Assembly: GCF_014651855.1 (NCBI RefSeq)
Contig: NZ_BMXR01000001.1
Span: 310,001 to 374,000, forward strand
From: Saccharospirillum salsuginis
GTDB lineage: Bacteria > Pseudomonadota > Gammaproteobacteria > Pseudomonadales > Natronospirillaceae
DNA length: 64,000 bases
Reading direction: 5' to 3'
Part shown: piece after piece, positions 63,541-64,000 of the stretch
How positions within the stretch are numbered: position 1 is the stretch's first letter
Layout of the letters: every line of letters begins with the position of its first letter
The notes under the pieces: generated by a model
Databases searched by the model: none
Told to the model about the DNA's origin: nothing
What the model saw: the letters and a program-made list of their open reading frames with translations, nothing else
Position numbers and translations under genes: made by a program

Positions 63541-63936
63541 ATGAGTTTCAATGAAATGAATCATGAAGAATGGAAGGAGCTGCGATCAAGAGTCGATTCG
63601 CTTGCCAATACGATTTTTGTTCTTTCGGGAGGCGCTATCACTCTATCAGCTACAGCGCTGGTGCAACTTAAGTCCTCCAAGGCTGGACTACCAGAGGAAG
63701 TTGTTGGCGAAGCTGTGCAGTCTTGGGTATCGTTGTTAGCAGCCATTATGCTATTTTCACTCTTGAAAGTACACCTTATTGGTCAGGCGTATGCGCGAGC
63801 TAATAGTTCACGATTTTACACCAATACCAACAAAACAAACTTGGTAGGGTGGGGGCTCGGACTGTTCGGCGTCAGTGCTTTCTTCTTGGGGTTAAGCTCA
63901 ATTGTGTATGTGGCGTCAAAAGTTATTACCGCTTAA
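63541..63936 (+). CDS. Integron cassette protein 5 (small membrane protein)
   Basis: A 131-residue protein with three hydrophobic segments: about residues 21-41 (TIFVLSGGAITLSATALVQL), 57-75 (WVSLLAAIMLFSLLKVHLIG) and 105-128 (LGLFGVSAFFLGLSSIVYVAS). The N-terminus (MSFNEMNHEEWKELRSRVDSLA) is charged and helical. No domain is recognised. Confidence 0.65.
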   Translation: MSFNEMNHEEWKELRSRVDSLANTIFVLSGGAITLSATALVQLKSSKAGLPEEVVGEAVQSWVSLLAAIMLFSLLKVHLIGQAYARANSSRFYTNTNKTNLVGWGLGLFGVSAFFLGLSSIVYVASKVITA

Positions 63937-64000
63937 TCAAGCGTACCAGTTCGCCGCCGCAAGCGGCGGCAGGACGCTCGCAAGCTCGCGCCTCTGTACG
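63937..64000 (+). repeat. Start of a further attC site, cut by the window edge
   Basis: After the last stop, CGCCGCCGC-AA-GCGGCGGC forms a strong stem typical of an attC arm, but the right-hand core is outside the window. Confidence 0.4.

Overview
The window looks like a piece of chromosome from a moderately GC-rich, probably marine or halophilic gammaproteobacterium of the broad Oceanospirillales type. That placement rests on gene content: an EfpL-type elongation factor, the trmJ-cysE / suhB neighbourhood, a DUF3080 lipoprotein, archaic (Csu) pili, ExeM-type secreted nucleases, and several families of intergenic palindromic repeats. No rRNA or tRNA gene and no CRISPR array were seen, and the species cannot be fixed from the sequence alone.

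Layout. 1-4.1 kb: archaic chaperone-usher (Csu) pilus operon, minus strand, running off the left edge. 4.2-7.2 kb: small enzymes (PPOX flavoprotein, YbjQ, ABM and NIPSNAP proteins), an ArsR-type regulator and an SMR efflux protein. 7.5-11.1 kb: acetaldehyde-type aldehyde dehydrogenase with a sigma-54 promoter, divergent from its likely AcoR-like activator. 11.2-17.2 kb: tatA/tatB without tatC, downstream of a complete branched-chain-amino-acid-type ABC transporter whose binding protein carries a twin-arginine signal. 17.6-27.4 kb: two ExeM/NucH extracellular nucleases flanking an AT-rich island of three secreted proteins that look like distant MACPF (perforin) relatives; a decayed copy of the first nuclease's 3' end borders the island. 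27.8-34.2 kb: housekeeping genes (LpxH-like phosphoesterase, transglutaminase-like protein, cysE, trmJ, a SuhB homologue lacking catalytic residues, patatin). 34.2-38.2 kb: two-component system plus PepSY/dihaem cytochrome/DUF1924/cytochrome b561 module. 38.4-43.1 kb: secreted alpha-amylase, a lipoprotein, a Yip1 protein.

43.3-56.8 kb is a dispersed sulfide/persulfide set: DUF442 sulfurtransferase-SulP-sigma-54 activator, RNase J-like protein, carbonic-anhydrase-like protein with a second SulP, persulfide dioxygenase, the YeeE/YedE pair, and sulfide:quinone oxidoreductase with a DUF2798 protein. Four of its promoters share the dyad ATTAR-N6-CTAAW, and two of its units have sigma-54 promoters with a shared upstream TGAAACA repeat. 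Together these suggest a regulon that imports or handles sulfur compounds and oxidises sulfide to persulfide and then to sulfite. The local sensor-less activator gene is a candidate regulator.

57-60.4 kb: AI-2E-family permease, amino-acid-type binding protein, efpL and a KilA-N protein gene that carries an in-frame palindromic repeat. 61-64 kb: at least five same-strand small genes separated by attC-like sites. This is an integron cassette array with no integrase at its expected left edge (possibly a CALIN), and it includes a membrane-anchored HEPN protein and a possible PD-(D/E)XK nuclease-like protein.

Intergenic space is rich in repeats: about eighteen copies of a GTAGGGCAGAAG palindrome, four long hairpins with differing but self-complementary arms, and other short families.
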